DNA from: Alkalihalophilus marmarensis DSM 21297
Lineage (GTDB): Bacteria; Bacillota; Bacilli; Bacillales; Bacillaceae_D
NCBI RefSeq assembly: GCF_000474275.2
Contig: NZ_ATAE01000050.1
Coordinates: 1 to 64,000, forward strand
Reading direction: 5' to 3'
DNA: 64,000 bases
The position numbers and the translations under genes were made by a program. Every line of letters starts with the position of its first letter. Within the stretch, counting starts at the first letter, position 1. Below are positions 54,974 through 63,280 of the stretch, piece after piece. Under the pieces are notes generated by a model that was not told the origin of the DNA, searched no databases, and was given only the letters and a program-made list of their open reading frames with translations.

Positions 54974-55493
54974 TGTTTCCTCCTATATTCATATGTGACT
55001 TAGTAAATATAAGTATTAATAAAATTACGATAGTAAAAGCTATCTTAGAGATAGATTTAACACTTAACATAAATAGCTGTTATAAATGAAACAACTTAAT
55101 AAAAATCATGAGTTTTTTATTGCCGTATTTAATTTTCTCGTAAATGTTAGACCCAGCAAGGTTTATAAAACATAAAAATCAATAGTGATTTAAATAAACT
55201 ACTTTGTATTAAGTAATTTATTAAGTGATTTCTGCTTAATTAGTATAAAGTCAACTCTCTAGTTTTTTCTGTTTTCTCTTCTTTTTGAAGAACATTATCT
55301 AGAAGTTGAACGATGATAATTTATATTGCAGCCAAAAGAGCAAGAAAGCTAGGATGCTAATAACATCTTATTGTTATCTCAAATATAATCAAATAAGAAT
55401 ATAACAGCCCATGCGGCTAAATAAACAACGAGTTGTATAAGTGCACCTCAAAGTAGAAAAGTGTACAACTATCTTTCATGCCTGTTTGTGCTT
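54974..55493. other. AT-rich gene-free region
   Basis: About 520 bp with no ORF that has a ribosome site. It contains only short hairpins such as CTATCT-3 nt-AGATAG near 55,046 and remnants of frames. Possibly decayed DNA. Confidence 0.45.
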
Positions 55494-55698
55494 CTTATAA
55501 TTCTGCTCTTCGACTTTTATAAATCTTTCGTTCCTCTTATAACTCTGCTCTTCGACTTTTATAAATCTTTCGTTCCTCTTATAACTCTGCTCTTCGACTT
55601 TTATAAATCTTTCATTCCTCTTATAACTCTGCTCTTCGGCTTTTATAAATCTTTCATTCCTCTTATAACTCTGCTCTTCGGCTTTTATAAATCATTTC
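55494..55698. repeat. 42-bp tandem repeat, nearly five units
   Basis: Units begin at 55494, 55536, 55578, 55620 and 55662, the last being partial. Each starts CTTATAACTCTGCTCTTCG (first unit AATTC) and contains CTTTTATAAATC; they differ by single G/A changes. The 42-bp period is a multiple of three, and in one forward frame it reads as a repeating hydrophobic 14-mer (LITLLFDFYKSFVP), but that frame has no ribosome site and I do not call it a gene. Confidence 0.9.
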
Positions 55699-55917
55699 TC
55701 TATTGCAGATAAAATATCTTCTCACTTAATAGAAACTCGCTTATCTGAAGAGGCATTAGAAAGCAACCTTGTCATAGCTATTACTTCAGAAATTCAGATT
55801 TCTACCATACACAACCTGACTACAATCTCAAGAGGTTTTTCTGAGTTAAGTAAAAAGATTGAAGGTTACATCAAACTATTAGAACATCAAAGCCCTCCAA
55901 CTTCATATACTTTGTAA
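55699..55917 (+). pseudogene. Truncated ORF fused to the tandem repeat
   Basis: A forward frame free of stops from the end of the repeat to TAA at 55915 reads SIADKISSHLIETRLSEEAL and continues to ISRGFSELSKKIEGYIKLLE. It looks like a natural helical protein end but has no start codon or ribosome site; in its frame each repeat unit has a stop. A strong terminator follows. Likely the 3' remnant of a gene broken by repeat expansion or deletion. Confidence 0.45.
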
Positions 55918-55928
55918 CTAATAAAAAA

Positions 55929-55954
55929 GAAGAAGGGGGAGTACCCCCTTCTTC
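55929..55954. terminator. GC-rich bidirectional terminator
   Basis: GAAGAAGGGGG/CCCCCTTCTTC with a 4-nt loop; TTTTTT on the minus side, CCTTTT on the plus side. Confidence 0.85.
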
Positions 55955-56311
55955 CTTTTACAGACAGAATTTTTTTTTTGAAATGAAGATTCACAAGACG
56001 ATTTTAAACCCCTAAACACCCGCACAGAAAAGGGTTTATTAAAAGATAGAGGGTAGGGCGTTAACAATCGCTTAAACGCTTATATAAGGCAAATAAAACC
56101 TTTATAACACTAAGGGGAGGATAAACGAAACAAATAACTATAAGAACTCTACAGACTGAGCACACCTTTATATTTACTAATATTTTAAATTTAGACCACG
56201 AGCTGACTCATGGTCTAAAATGGATGTCCTTGGCTAAATCAAATGTCGCGCTACCCCTTATAGTTATATTACATTTCAGAAGTAAAACTCTAACCAATTT
56301 AAATAAAATAA
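55955..56311. other. Gene-free region before the methylase 3' end
   Basis: About 360 bp, no credible ORF. It contains a strong hairpin at 56190-56219 (TTTAGACCA/TGGTCTAAA outer, GAG/CTC inner) with no clear T run, which may end the methylase transcript or be a protein-binding or replication structure. Confidence 0.45.
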
Positions 56312-57223
56312 TTAATATTCACCCAAATTACTGCTTGACCGATACGGAAGAAGTTCGGGCTCAATTTTAAAATTACACCACACGTTTTCATCACGTTTTT
56401 TCCCGTTAGCTGCGCTTGATACATTTACTTCACCTATAAAATATTTTTCAAATCCACTCGTCAAGTTCAACTCAAGCCTCTCCCTGTAAATTGGGTTATC
56501 ATAACCACACAAGATCACCTTATTTTTTGTCTGCAGAATAGTATCTATTAATTTATTCTGATCTTCTGGAGTAAATGCATCTTCATAATCCTGTGTAACT
56601 TTTGCTTTACCCGTCTCTTTATCCTCTTCAACATACGGAACATCTAAAAACATTAATATATCTTTTCTAGCAGAAAACTCCTCCGCTATATCAATACAAT
56701 CCCCGTGTCGTATCTCTACCCCTTCTAGTACTTCTTCAAGATGTAAAAGTTTGTCTAATGATTTAGATTTTATACCCCTATAAGCATTTGTTTCACTATA
56801 CACAGTTTTGTTAGCAGCTCTGCCGAACTCGGTTAATATATACGTAAGTGCCGCAGACTCTACCATTGATACCTCAGTACTACGTCTAGTTAATCTAGCA
56901 TTATCAAAAGCCTCTTTAGTAGTACAGAATTCCCAATTAGTAATAATTGTGTCGATAAGTAAGTCAGTTAAGTAAGGATTTTGAAGACATTTGAAAAAGT
57001 TCACTGTACCAAGGTCTTTTTCATTCGCAATTTTAATCTCTAGCTCTGTTTCCGGTTGATGTGTGAGAAAAATACGATTCCCTCCCATACATGCATCAAT
57101 TACCCCTACTAGTTCATGATTAACTATACAATCATCTATAACTTTTAATAATTGCTGAATAAGCTGAGACTTTCCACCGACTATTTTTAACGGGTATGGA
57201 TTTTTTAACGGTTTATAAGACAT
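56312..57223 (-). CDS. D12-class (Dam-like) DNA adenine methyltransferase
   Basis: 303-residue N6-adenine methyltransferase of the MethyltransfD12 group. SAM-binding motif KIVGGKSQLIQQLL at about 11-24, HGDCIDIAEEF and the catalytic FLDVPYVEED (motif IV, DVPY in place of DPPY). C-terminal NVWCNFKIEPELLPYR. No restriction enzyme is evident nearby, so it may act as an orphan modification or anti-restriction enzyme. ATG 57223 lies inside the end of the preceding gene (11-nt overlap) with GGTGA upstream. Confidence 0.83.
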   Translation of the reverse strand: MSYKPLKNPYPLKIVGGKSQLIQQLLKVIDDCIVNHELVGVIDACMGGNRIFLTHQPETELEIKIANEKDLGTVNFFKCLQNPYLTDLLIDTIITNWEFCTTKEAFDNARLTRRSTEVSMVESAALTYILTEFGRAANKTVYSETNAYRGIKSKSLDKLLHLEEVLEGVEIRHGDCIDIAEEFSARKDILMFLDVPYVEEDKETGKAKVTQDYEDAFTPEDQNKLIDTILQTKNKVILCGYDNPIYRERLELNLTSGFEKYFIGEVNVSSAANGKKRDENVWCNFKIEPELLPYRSSSNLGEY

Positions 57224-58055
57224 TTTGATCACCATAACTCAAATCGATATTAACAATATAAGAATCGATTTGATCACCTTTAGTTTTCATGGAGATACCT
57301 TTCGCATGGCTTTTTCGTTTTTTCTTTTTTATACAATTATTCTCAAAAGAAATACTTCCAAAAGAATCATACTCCATATCTGGTATCATGTTATCGAAAT
57401 CTTTTAAGGTTAGCTTTCCTTGTATAAAACCTTGTTGGACTAAAGAGTTTACTACTTCACTATATTTATTACAATTATTAATATTAAATAACTTGAGTAA
57501 CGCTCCAGATCTAATAGCAACAGGATAATGTCCATATTTACCAATAGGATGTTTTTTTAAGTTGTCTAATATAGCTCCGTAAGAGACATTTTCGTCATAT
57601 TTGTTGCTTGATCGAGTCGGATATAACTCTGGATTTTTTTGTAAATGGTTTATAATTTTTTTGTAATAAAATATAGTGGGCGTACCTGTTAAAACATCTT
57701 TTATTAAAAAGTTTGAAATATCTTTTGCTTTAATTATTTTATTAGTCTCCTCATATAAACTATTGTTCACACTATTCTCAATGATTTTTAAATGATATGA
57801 TTTGATGACCCCAATTCTGCCTAACCTTTTCAATAACATTTTTTCAAAGTCGCTATCTCCTATTATCTCTTTAGGAAATGTAATTGATTGGCCTTTTAAA
57901 GTACTAATAATTCTTACTGCATAATTGATCTCACCAGAGGATTCTTCTTCAAACTCTATAACCTCTACTTTCCAATATTTTTCTACATATTCGCATTTAT
58001 TTCCAATTAATTCGATGTAATTATCTACATGACTTGGTACGCTAGCGTTTTGCAT
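57213..58055 (-). CDS. Unknown island protein overlapping the adenine methylase (280 aa)
   Basis: Translationally coupled to the methylase by an 11-nt overlap. N-terminal part (WKVEVIEFEEESSGEINYAV, STLKGQSITFPKEIIGDSDF, EKMLLKRLGRIGV) and later GKYGHYPVAIRSGALLKLFN with LVQQGFIQGK recall the ends of DUF927-type helicase/primase proteins of plasmids and SCC elements, but no Walker motifs are present. That is a weak pattern match; a restriction or target-recognition partner is another option. ATG with GGGGGTA at 8 nt. Confidence 0.55.
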   Translation of the reverse strand: MQNASVPSHVDNYIELIGNKCEYVEKYWKVEVIEFEEESSGEINYAVRIISTLKGQSITFPKEIIGDSDFEKMLLKRLGRIGVIKSYHLKIIENSVNNSLYEETNKIIKAKDISNFLIKDVLTGTPTIFYYKKIINHLQKNPELYPTRSSNKYDENVSYGAILDNLKKHPIGKYGHYPVAIRSGALLKLFNINNCNKYSEVVNSLVQQGFIQGKLTLKDFDNMIPDMEYDSFGSISFENNCIKKKKRKSHAKGISMKTKGDQIDSYIVNIDLSYGDQNVL

Positions 58056-58295
58056 ACAAAATACCCCCTATTTTTTATTTACACTTATAGAGAGGCATCT
58101 CTTGAAAAAATAACTGAATTGTTTTTAAGTTAGTAAGATTTTTAATATGTGTTAAGATCACTTTAAAATGTGTCAATAACTGTAAATTACCTATGTGTAT
58201 AAGCTACATATTTCATTCTTCTTTCACTTTATATAATTCTTCTATCTTTCATAAATTAATTAAAATTACCAAATTAATAGATTTAAACAAAATAA

Positions 58296-58321
58296 AGAGT
58301 AATCATTTAAATGATTACTCT
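58296..58321 (-). terminator. Terminator of the SLH-transglutaminase gene
   Basis: Perfect palindrome with arms AGAGTAATCATTT/AAATGATTACTCT; TTTATTTTG follows on the minus strand. Confidence 0.8.
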
Positions 58322-58333
58322 AAAAAAAATTTA

Positions 58334-59794
58334 TTATCTTAATGTTGAACCGTCTGTAGGCGGTACTACTACCTGCAAACCTTGAGACATTGCTTGCTTC
58401 ATGTCTACTTTCGTGTATACTCCTGCTGTGTCTAGATACCAATTACCTTCAATCTTAATTACCACAAATGCGTGTCCCGGTCTCGCTAAAATCGCTGTCG
58501 TGTACCCCAACGAATCGTAAACCGCCGAATATACTTGAGCCTCTGCATCACAATCAATCAACCCTTTTACGATTGCGTCATGTGCTGAGTTTGGAGTACC
58601 GTCTCTAGGATCTTTAGCGTGGGACATAAGGGAAACCGCTAATACCCCTGCCTTTGCTACTTCTTCAATGGTGTTTTTCTTTACTCCTGCGTCTCTTAAA
58701 TCTTTGTAGCTTGTCTCAAATGCTCTTAACGCTACGTTTTTACTTGACCTTACATCAGGATGGTTTCTATCCATAATAGGTCTCTCGCCTGCCATGAAGT
58801 TGTCGAAGTATTGATATAAAGCTCCATTGTGACCTGACATAAATGGCGTTGAAGCTAAGTCTTTGTTGATTGCATCGTGAACTCGCTTCATTACCTCGTT
58901 GTACTCTGCCTGATTCTTACTACCGTACGTGTGCTGACCGTAATGCACTGTGATATTACCTACTCTATTGTTCTCTGAAGGCTTTATCGAAAATTCGAAG
59001 CTACTTGTAGGCGGTGGTGTAGGCTGTGTTGTCGGTGGTGCAGGTTGTGACGTTGGTGGCGCAGGATTCACGCTACCCCCTTTTTGAAGGTAATCATGAT
59101 ATCGCTTCATGAATGACGTGATATGCGCTCTCTGTAACGGATCATTCGCCCCAAAAGACTCAAATGTCATCGGTGAATTACCCCAAGCATCCGTCCTACC
59201 ATACGTAATCCCTGTCTCATACATGAAATCTACCGCTTCTCGCAAGGATACTTGCTTTCCGAAATGGATTGTAGCCAATGTCGTAGCTAATTGTCCACGT
59301 GTCGTTCCTTTATTAGCTTCCGCCTTGTTTGAAAGAGAACCCTTTGTCGGTACATTGTATTTGTGAGCTAACTGATAAGCTGTCGATGCCCAAAACGGAT
59401 CTTTAGGTGCTGTGTTTTCTAGCTCCGCTTGATGTGTGTAACGGAATAAAATAGATAGAAGCTGAGCCTCTGTTAAACTACCATGTGGATCAACCCAGTT
59501 TCCTATACCCGCATGTACACCCCTCGGATGGATTTGATTCACATACCCCTTAATTAATCCTTGGTCTACAGCCCATACCATATCCTGCGACCAGTATGCG
59601 TTGGAGTTGAAGTCATTATACTGATGAATTCCAATACTTTTTGAGGAAACTAGCGGTGTGTCTATTGAATTGTTACTTACCATAGCACTTGCACTATTAC
59701 TAATTAGAAAAATTGAACTCAAAACTACAGCAGACATTATTACTCTAGGCCTGCTTAAAGATACTCTGCTTTTTATACTATATCGTTTAGACAC
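58334..59794 (-). CDS. Secreted protein with SLH domains and transglutaminase-like domain
   Basis: 486 residues. Signal peptide (about 1-37, ending SNSASA), three SLH-type repeats (about 60-235: YWSQDMVWAVDQGLIKGYV, DPFWASTAYQLAHKYNVP, AVDFMYETGITYGRTDA), a Pro/Thr/Gln linker (about 245-270) and a C-terminal transglutaminase-like domain (about 275-486) with Cys in GLIDCDAEAQVYSAVYDSLG, His in ARPGHAFVVI and Asp in WYLDTAG. SLH repeats anchor proteins to pyruvylated wall polymer; the catalytic fold may be protease or crosslinker. GTG start after GGGGGTA. Confidence 0.82.
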   Translation of the reverse strand: MSKRYSIKSRVSLSRPRVIMSAVVLSSIFLISNSASAMVSNNSIDTPLVSSKSIGIHQYNDFNSNAYWSQDMVWAVDQGLIKGYVNQIHPRGVHAGIGNWVDPHGSLTEAQLLSILFRYTHQAELENTAPKDPFWASTAYQLAHKYNVPTKGSLSNKAEANKGTTRGQLATTLATIHFGKQVSLREAVDFMYETGITYGRTDAWGNSPMTFESFGANDPLQRAHITSFMKRYHDYLQKGGSVNPAPPTSQPAPPTTQPTPPPTSSFEFSIKPSENNRVGNITVHYGQHTYGSKNQAEYNEVMKRVHDAINKDLASTPFMSGHNGALYQYFDNFMAGERPIMDRNHPDVRSSKNVALRAFETSYKDLRDAGVKKNTIEEVAKAGVLAVSLMSHAKDPRDGTPNSAHDAIVKGLIDCDAEAQVYSAVYDSLGYTTAILARPGHAFVVIKIEGNWYLDTAGVYTKVDMKQAMSQGLQVVVPPTDGSTLR

Positions 59795-59847
59795 CTAAAT
59801 ACCCCCTAGGATAAAGTTTTCATTTGTTAGATTGATTGACTGGTTGG

Positions 59848-61440
59848 TTACTGACTAATCATTTTGAAGTAGTTATCGTAGTTGCGCATCATCGTTACTA
59901 CTTGCGCTCTTGTTAGCATGGTGTCTGGTCTAAACGACTCGTATGTCTTAGGCACATTACCGCTCGCATCCGCATACCCGTTCGCTATACCCATACTGTA
60001 GATAAAGTCCACCGCTTCACGCTTTGTTAACGGTCTCTGTAAATGCCTCGTAGCCATAATGTGCGCTACATCACCCCTCGTTATAGCCGAATTCGCTACT
60101 TGACGGTTCGTAACAGATCCCTTTATCGGTAAACGGTCTTGCTGTGCTAATTGATACGCATTTGAAGCCCAATAAGGATCAGATGTCTTTGTACTGTTTA
60201 AACGCTCATGGTCAATATACCTATATAGAATCGTGATGAATTGCGCTTCCGTTACATTCTCATTCGGTCTTAACTGATTCTCTACTTTCTTTGTTGCTGA
60301 ATTCCATACGTTGCTATACCCACTAATTAAACCGCTTTGTACACCCCACAACATGTCCGAAGACCACCATACCCCTGTACGATAATCCGCATAATTTGTC
60401 GGGTTAACAGGTGCTACCGGTGCAGGAGGATTTGGCTGTGTTGGATTACTTGGATTTGTTGGGTTAGTAGGGTTTGTCGGGTTTGTCGGGTTGGACGGAT
60501 TACTAGGTGTTCCCGGATTTGGGTTCGCTGGCGTCCAATACGTTAATGTGTCCTTGTTTACCTGTGTGGTGAAAGACCATGTGTGAGTGCCTTTCTCCCC
60601 TGTATCATAATCCTTGTACTCAATCGAAGCTGTGTATTTTTCATTGTACTTTAACTCCTGCTTCGGGAAGAAGAATGACTTCCCTGCAGGGTGCAACTCC
60701 TGATGGAAAGGTACTACTACCCCTTTACTATCCTTTAATACGAATTTTATCGACCTCTCATCCACAAACATGTGAGGTTCAGGCTGATACGAAATGACAA
60801 AACCTGATTTATCTACCTTGAATTGCGCTAACGGATTCGGAATCTCATTTCCATAGAACCCAATCCCTACATTCGTTTGCCCATTATACGGATACATTAA
60901 CGGTTTCTGATACGATACCCCTCTCGCATTCTCCGTTACCATCACAAACGACTCACCATTAAACGCTACCCCTACTTTCCTAGCCTCGGTGTCCATTAAT
61001 TTGATCCTGTGGTAAGGTGCGTACATTAAACCGTCTATGTTTCCGACAATCGTTTTGTTATTGTTGATTACCTCGTGGTATATACTAGCTGATTGGTTAG
61101 GTGTCCCTACCGCTGTTAATCTATCCGCTAATCTTACCCCTGTGAAACCTGCTTTTCCTTTTTCTTGCGTGTGACTGTTAACACCATTTGATACATGCCC
61201 ATGAATCTTTAAGTAGTTGAGGTGGTTCTCGGCTGCTTTGTTGAGGAAAGGGTCTAATTCTACTTGCGATAAACCGTGCTTCGCTCGAATTGCGTTGAAA
61301 TGCTTCAATGCTTCCTGTTGCTCCGCAGTGTAATTGAAACCCGATGCCTCTACCTGCATCGGCTCCGCCAAAGGCGTGAATTGTGCTACCCCTAACGATA
61401 CCGATAACGCTAATACCACGTTTAAAGACTTCCTGCTCAA
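59848..61440 (-). CDS. Secreted CAP-domain protein with SLH anchor
   Basis: 530 residues. Signal peptide (about 1-32), CAP/SCP domain (about 38-175: ALKHFNAIRAKHGLSQVELD, KAAENHLNYLKIHGHVSNGV, GESFVMVTENARG), an Ig-like region (about 180-300), a repetitive NPTNPTNPT linker (about 305-345), and three C-terminal SLH repeats closely similar to those of the downstream gene. The two proteins are clearly paralogous in their anchor. Role unknown: CAP proteins can be wall-linked adhesins or proteases. TTG start with GGGAGG eight bases upstream. Confidence 0.85.
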   Translation of the reverse strand: MSRKSLNVVLALSVSLGVAQFTPLAEPMQVEASGFNYTAEQQEALKHFNAIRAKHGLSQVELDPFLNKAAENHLNYLKIHGHVSNGVNSHTQEKGKAGFTGVRLADRLTAVGTPNQSASIYHEVINNNKTIVGNIDGLMYAPYHRIKLMDTEARKVGVAFNGESFVMVTENARGVSYQKPLMYPYNGQTNVGIGFYGNEIPNPLAQFKVDKSGFVISYQPEPHMFVDERSIKFVLKDSKGVVVPFHQELHPAGKSFFFPKQELKYNEKYTASIEYKDYDTGEKGTHTWSFTTQVNKDTLTYWTPANPNPGTPSNPSNPTNPTNPTNPTNPSNPTQPNPPAPVAPVNPTNYADYRTGVWWSSDMLWGVQSGLISGYSNVWNSATKKVENQLRPNENVTEAQFITILYRYIDHERLNSTKTSDPYWASNAYQLAQQDRLPIKGSVTNRQVANSAITRGDVAHIMATRHLQRPLTKREAVDFIYSMGIANGYADASGNVPKTYESFRPDTMLTRAQVVTMMRNYDNYFKMISQ

Positions 61441-61576
61441 TAGAAAAACCTCCCAAATGTGCCTTTATTACTAATTCAATAGTATCACAATCAGAAGGTT
61501 ACAAACTATATATTTACTTTTTAAGTAATTAAAGTTATATACTAACTAATTATCTACCTTCCTATTATTAGGTGCT

Positions 61577-61969
61577 CTATTTCGTGAGATTTTGTTCAAT
61601 CGAATTGAAGTCTAGAGATCTACTCTCTTTGATTACTAACTCTAATACTAAATTACATAGTTTAATCATAAAATCTGCCAAGATAGGATTTTTTAATAAT
61701 TTTCCATACCCCTTTATTTTAATCTCTTCCTTAACAACCTTCACGCTGTTTCTAACAGTAATCTCTGGAAATCTTGAATCCTTGTTTTTAGTAGTACCGA
61801 GGGCTCTAGAAATTACTAATTCGCTATATGCCTTGTATGTATCAAAATCACCATCTATACCAAGTTGCATGTATTTGGGATTCTTGTTACCTACCTCTTT
61901 TTGAATATGGTGTACTAAAGATGTAGTGATATGTCTAGCCATTTGTTTGTAATTGTCTGCTGCAAGCAT
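61577..61969 (-). CDS. Unknown island protein (130 aa)
   Basis: Soluble, helical, starting MLAADNYKQMARHITTSLVH, with a middle QLGIDGDFDTYKAYSELVIS and a basic stretch before LADFMIKLCNLVLELVIKES. No family recognised. ATG 61969 is chosen because the island motif GGGGGAA lies 7 nt upstream; the 19-codon longer frame has none. Divergent from the Xre regulator. Confidence 0.6.
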   Translation of the reverse strand: MLAADNYKQMARHITTSLVHHIQKEVGNKNPKYMQLGIDGDFDTYKAYSELVISRALGTTKNKDSRFPEITVRNSVKVVKEEIKIKGYGKLLKNPILADFMIKLCNLVLELVIKESRSLDFNSIEQNLTK

Positions 61970-62129
61970 TGTAATTCCCCCTGTAATACAAGTTTTGGTG
62001 AAAGCTCTCAAGTTAACCCAGAACAAAAATAAAGGATATTTAATTACTTATATTCCCTTTTTGTTGAATAATCTATCTGGTATTAACAGTATACTATAAC
62101 AATAATGGACTTAAAAGGAGAATTTCTCT

Positions 62130-62408
62130 TTGAGTATGCGTAATGATCACATAAGAGCCATTATTGGTAAGAATATTAAAGGACTTAGAACTGAAAAAAG
62201 AATCAGCCAAGAAGACCTCGCTGGTTATGCTAATGCAGATAGATCTTATATCTCTCTTATTGAAAGAGGAAAAAACGAACCCTCAGTAAGTAAACTCTTT
62301 GCTATCTGCAAAGGTCTAGGGATAAAGCCTTCTATGTTTATAAATCTCATTGAAACTGAATATAATAAATTAAATACTAACAAAGATGAAGATGGCGAAA
62401 CCAATTAA
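62130..62408 (+). CDS. Xre-family helix-turn-helix regulator
   Basis: 92-residue Cro/CI-type regulator with a complete HTH_3 domain (IIGKNIKGLRTEKRISQEDL, AGYANADRSYISLIERGKNE, PSVSKLFAICKGLGI). TTG start with AAGGAG eight bases upstream. Divergently transcribed from the 130-aa gene, which it may repress together with itself. Typical of mobile elements. Confidence 0.88.
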   Translation: MSMRNDHIRAIIGKNIKGLRTEKRISQEDLAGYANADRSYISLIERGKNEPSVSKLFAICKGLGIKPSMFINLIETEYNKLNTNKDEDGETN

Positions 62409-62450
62409 TGGTCTGCTAATTGGTTCGTCATTCAACCTCTTGTTTTTCCA

Positions 62451-62729
62451 TTATTCTTTTAGCTCCTTCCAGACCTCCATTCCATCTTTTACCCCTAATT
62501 CATAATTCAACTTATTTTCGCTCACTCGTAAATCATTTAAAGCTCTTTCTAACTCTAGTACTTTTAGGTATTGATTAATAGACAATTCGGACTCTAATTA
62601 ATTTATGATATCTCTACTTATCTCATAATATTGATCGCATTCATTCCTTAATGATTCGCGCAATTTAACACTTGAAAGACGTTGTTCAAATGATGAATAT
62701 GAACGTCCTCCTTTTAAATCTTTTTTCAA
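62451..62729 (-). pseudogene. Small coiled-coil protein split by an in-frame TAA
   Basis: TTG start at 62729 with GGGGGTA seven bases upstream. Reads MKKDLKGGRSYSSFEQRLSS to YEISRDIIN, then TAA (62598-62600), and continues in the same frame for 48 codons (LESELSINQYLKVLELERAL to MEVWKELKE) to TAA at 62451. Either a 43-residue protein followed by chance coding-like sequence, or a 92-codon gene with one nonsense change. No family recognised. Confidence 0.5.
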
Positions 62730-62805
62730 TCGTATACCCCCTGCACTTTAATTTGGTTGATGATACCGTAATACAAATTAGTAATCAAGTATAATAATAA
62801 ACTTT

Positions 62806-62850
62806 TTACCTAAAATAATTTATTAGACATAATATACTTAGATTCGACAT
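62806..62850 (-). CDS. Possible 14-codon ORF
   Basis: ATG at 62850 preceded at 7 nt by GGGGGTA, encoding MSNLSILCLINYFR. It could be a leader peptide for the gene at 62729 or chance. Listed because the ribosome-site motif is the same as in other island genes. Confidence 0.3.
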   Translation of the reverse strand: MSNLSILCLINYFR

Positions 62851-63280
62851 ATATATACCCCCTTCACTATTACTAAAAACCTATACAAGGTGTGTGATTG
62901 GATAAATACCTAATTAGGAGGTGTGGTATATTAAGGGTACTTGAGTGATTGAGTTACATATGTAGTAGATGAACAGTTCGAGGTTAAAACTATTTGTTAA
63001 AAAGTTTTAGTGTTGTACTTTTGGGGTTATGAAGAATTTTATAGACTTGTCCTTACGAATATATTCTAACTGCAAGGAGATATCATAAAATATTTTCTTT
63101 TGGGGATAAAAAGGAAATTTATCTTGTTTAAGTATATTTCCTAATTAGCTTCCTAAAACGGTTCCCTGGTTCCCTTGTTTTAATGTAATTTGTCATTGAC
63201 CCCTCATTGATAAAAAGCACTTTCAAGTTGAATAGCATTCTCATAATGATGGAATAATTAATTTCGGAGGTATGAATTAT
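62851..63280. other. Gene-free region upstream of the RlmH-like gene
   Basis: About 430 bp between divergent units. An AGGAGGTG at about 62,921 leads only to very short frames. It presumably contains the promoters in both directions. Confidence 0.4.

Noticed and set aside
55461-55712. Hydrophobic repeat ORF (14-residue periodic)
   Set aside because: Produced by the 42-bp tandem repeat; GTG start without a ribosome site, treated as repeat rather than gene.
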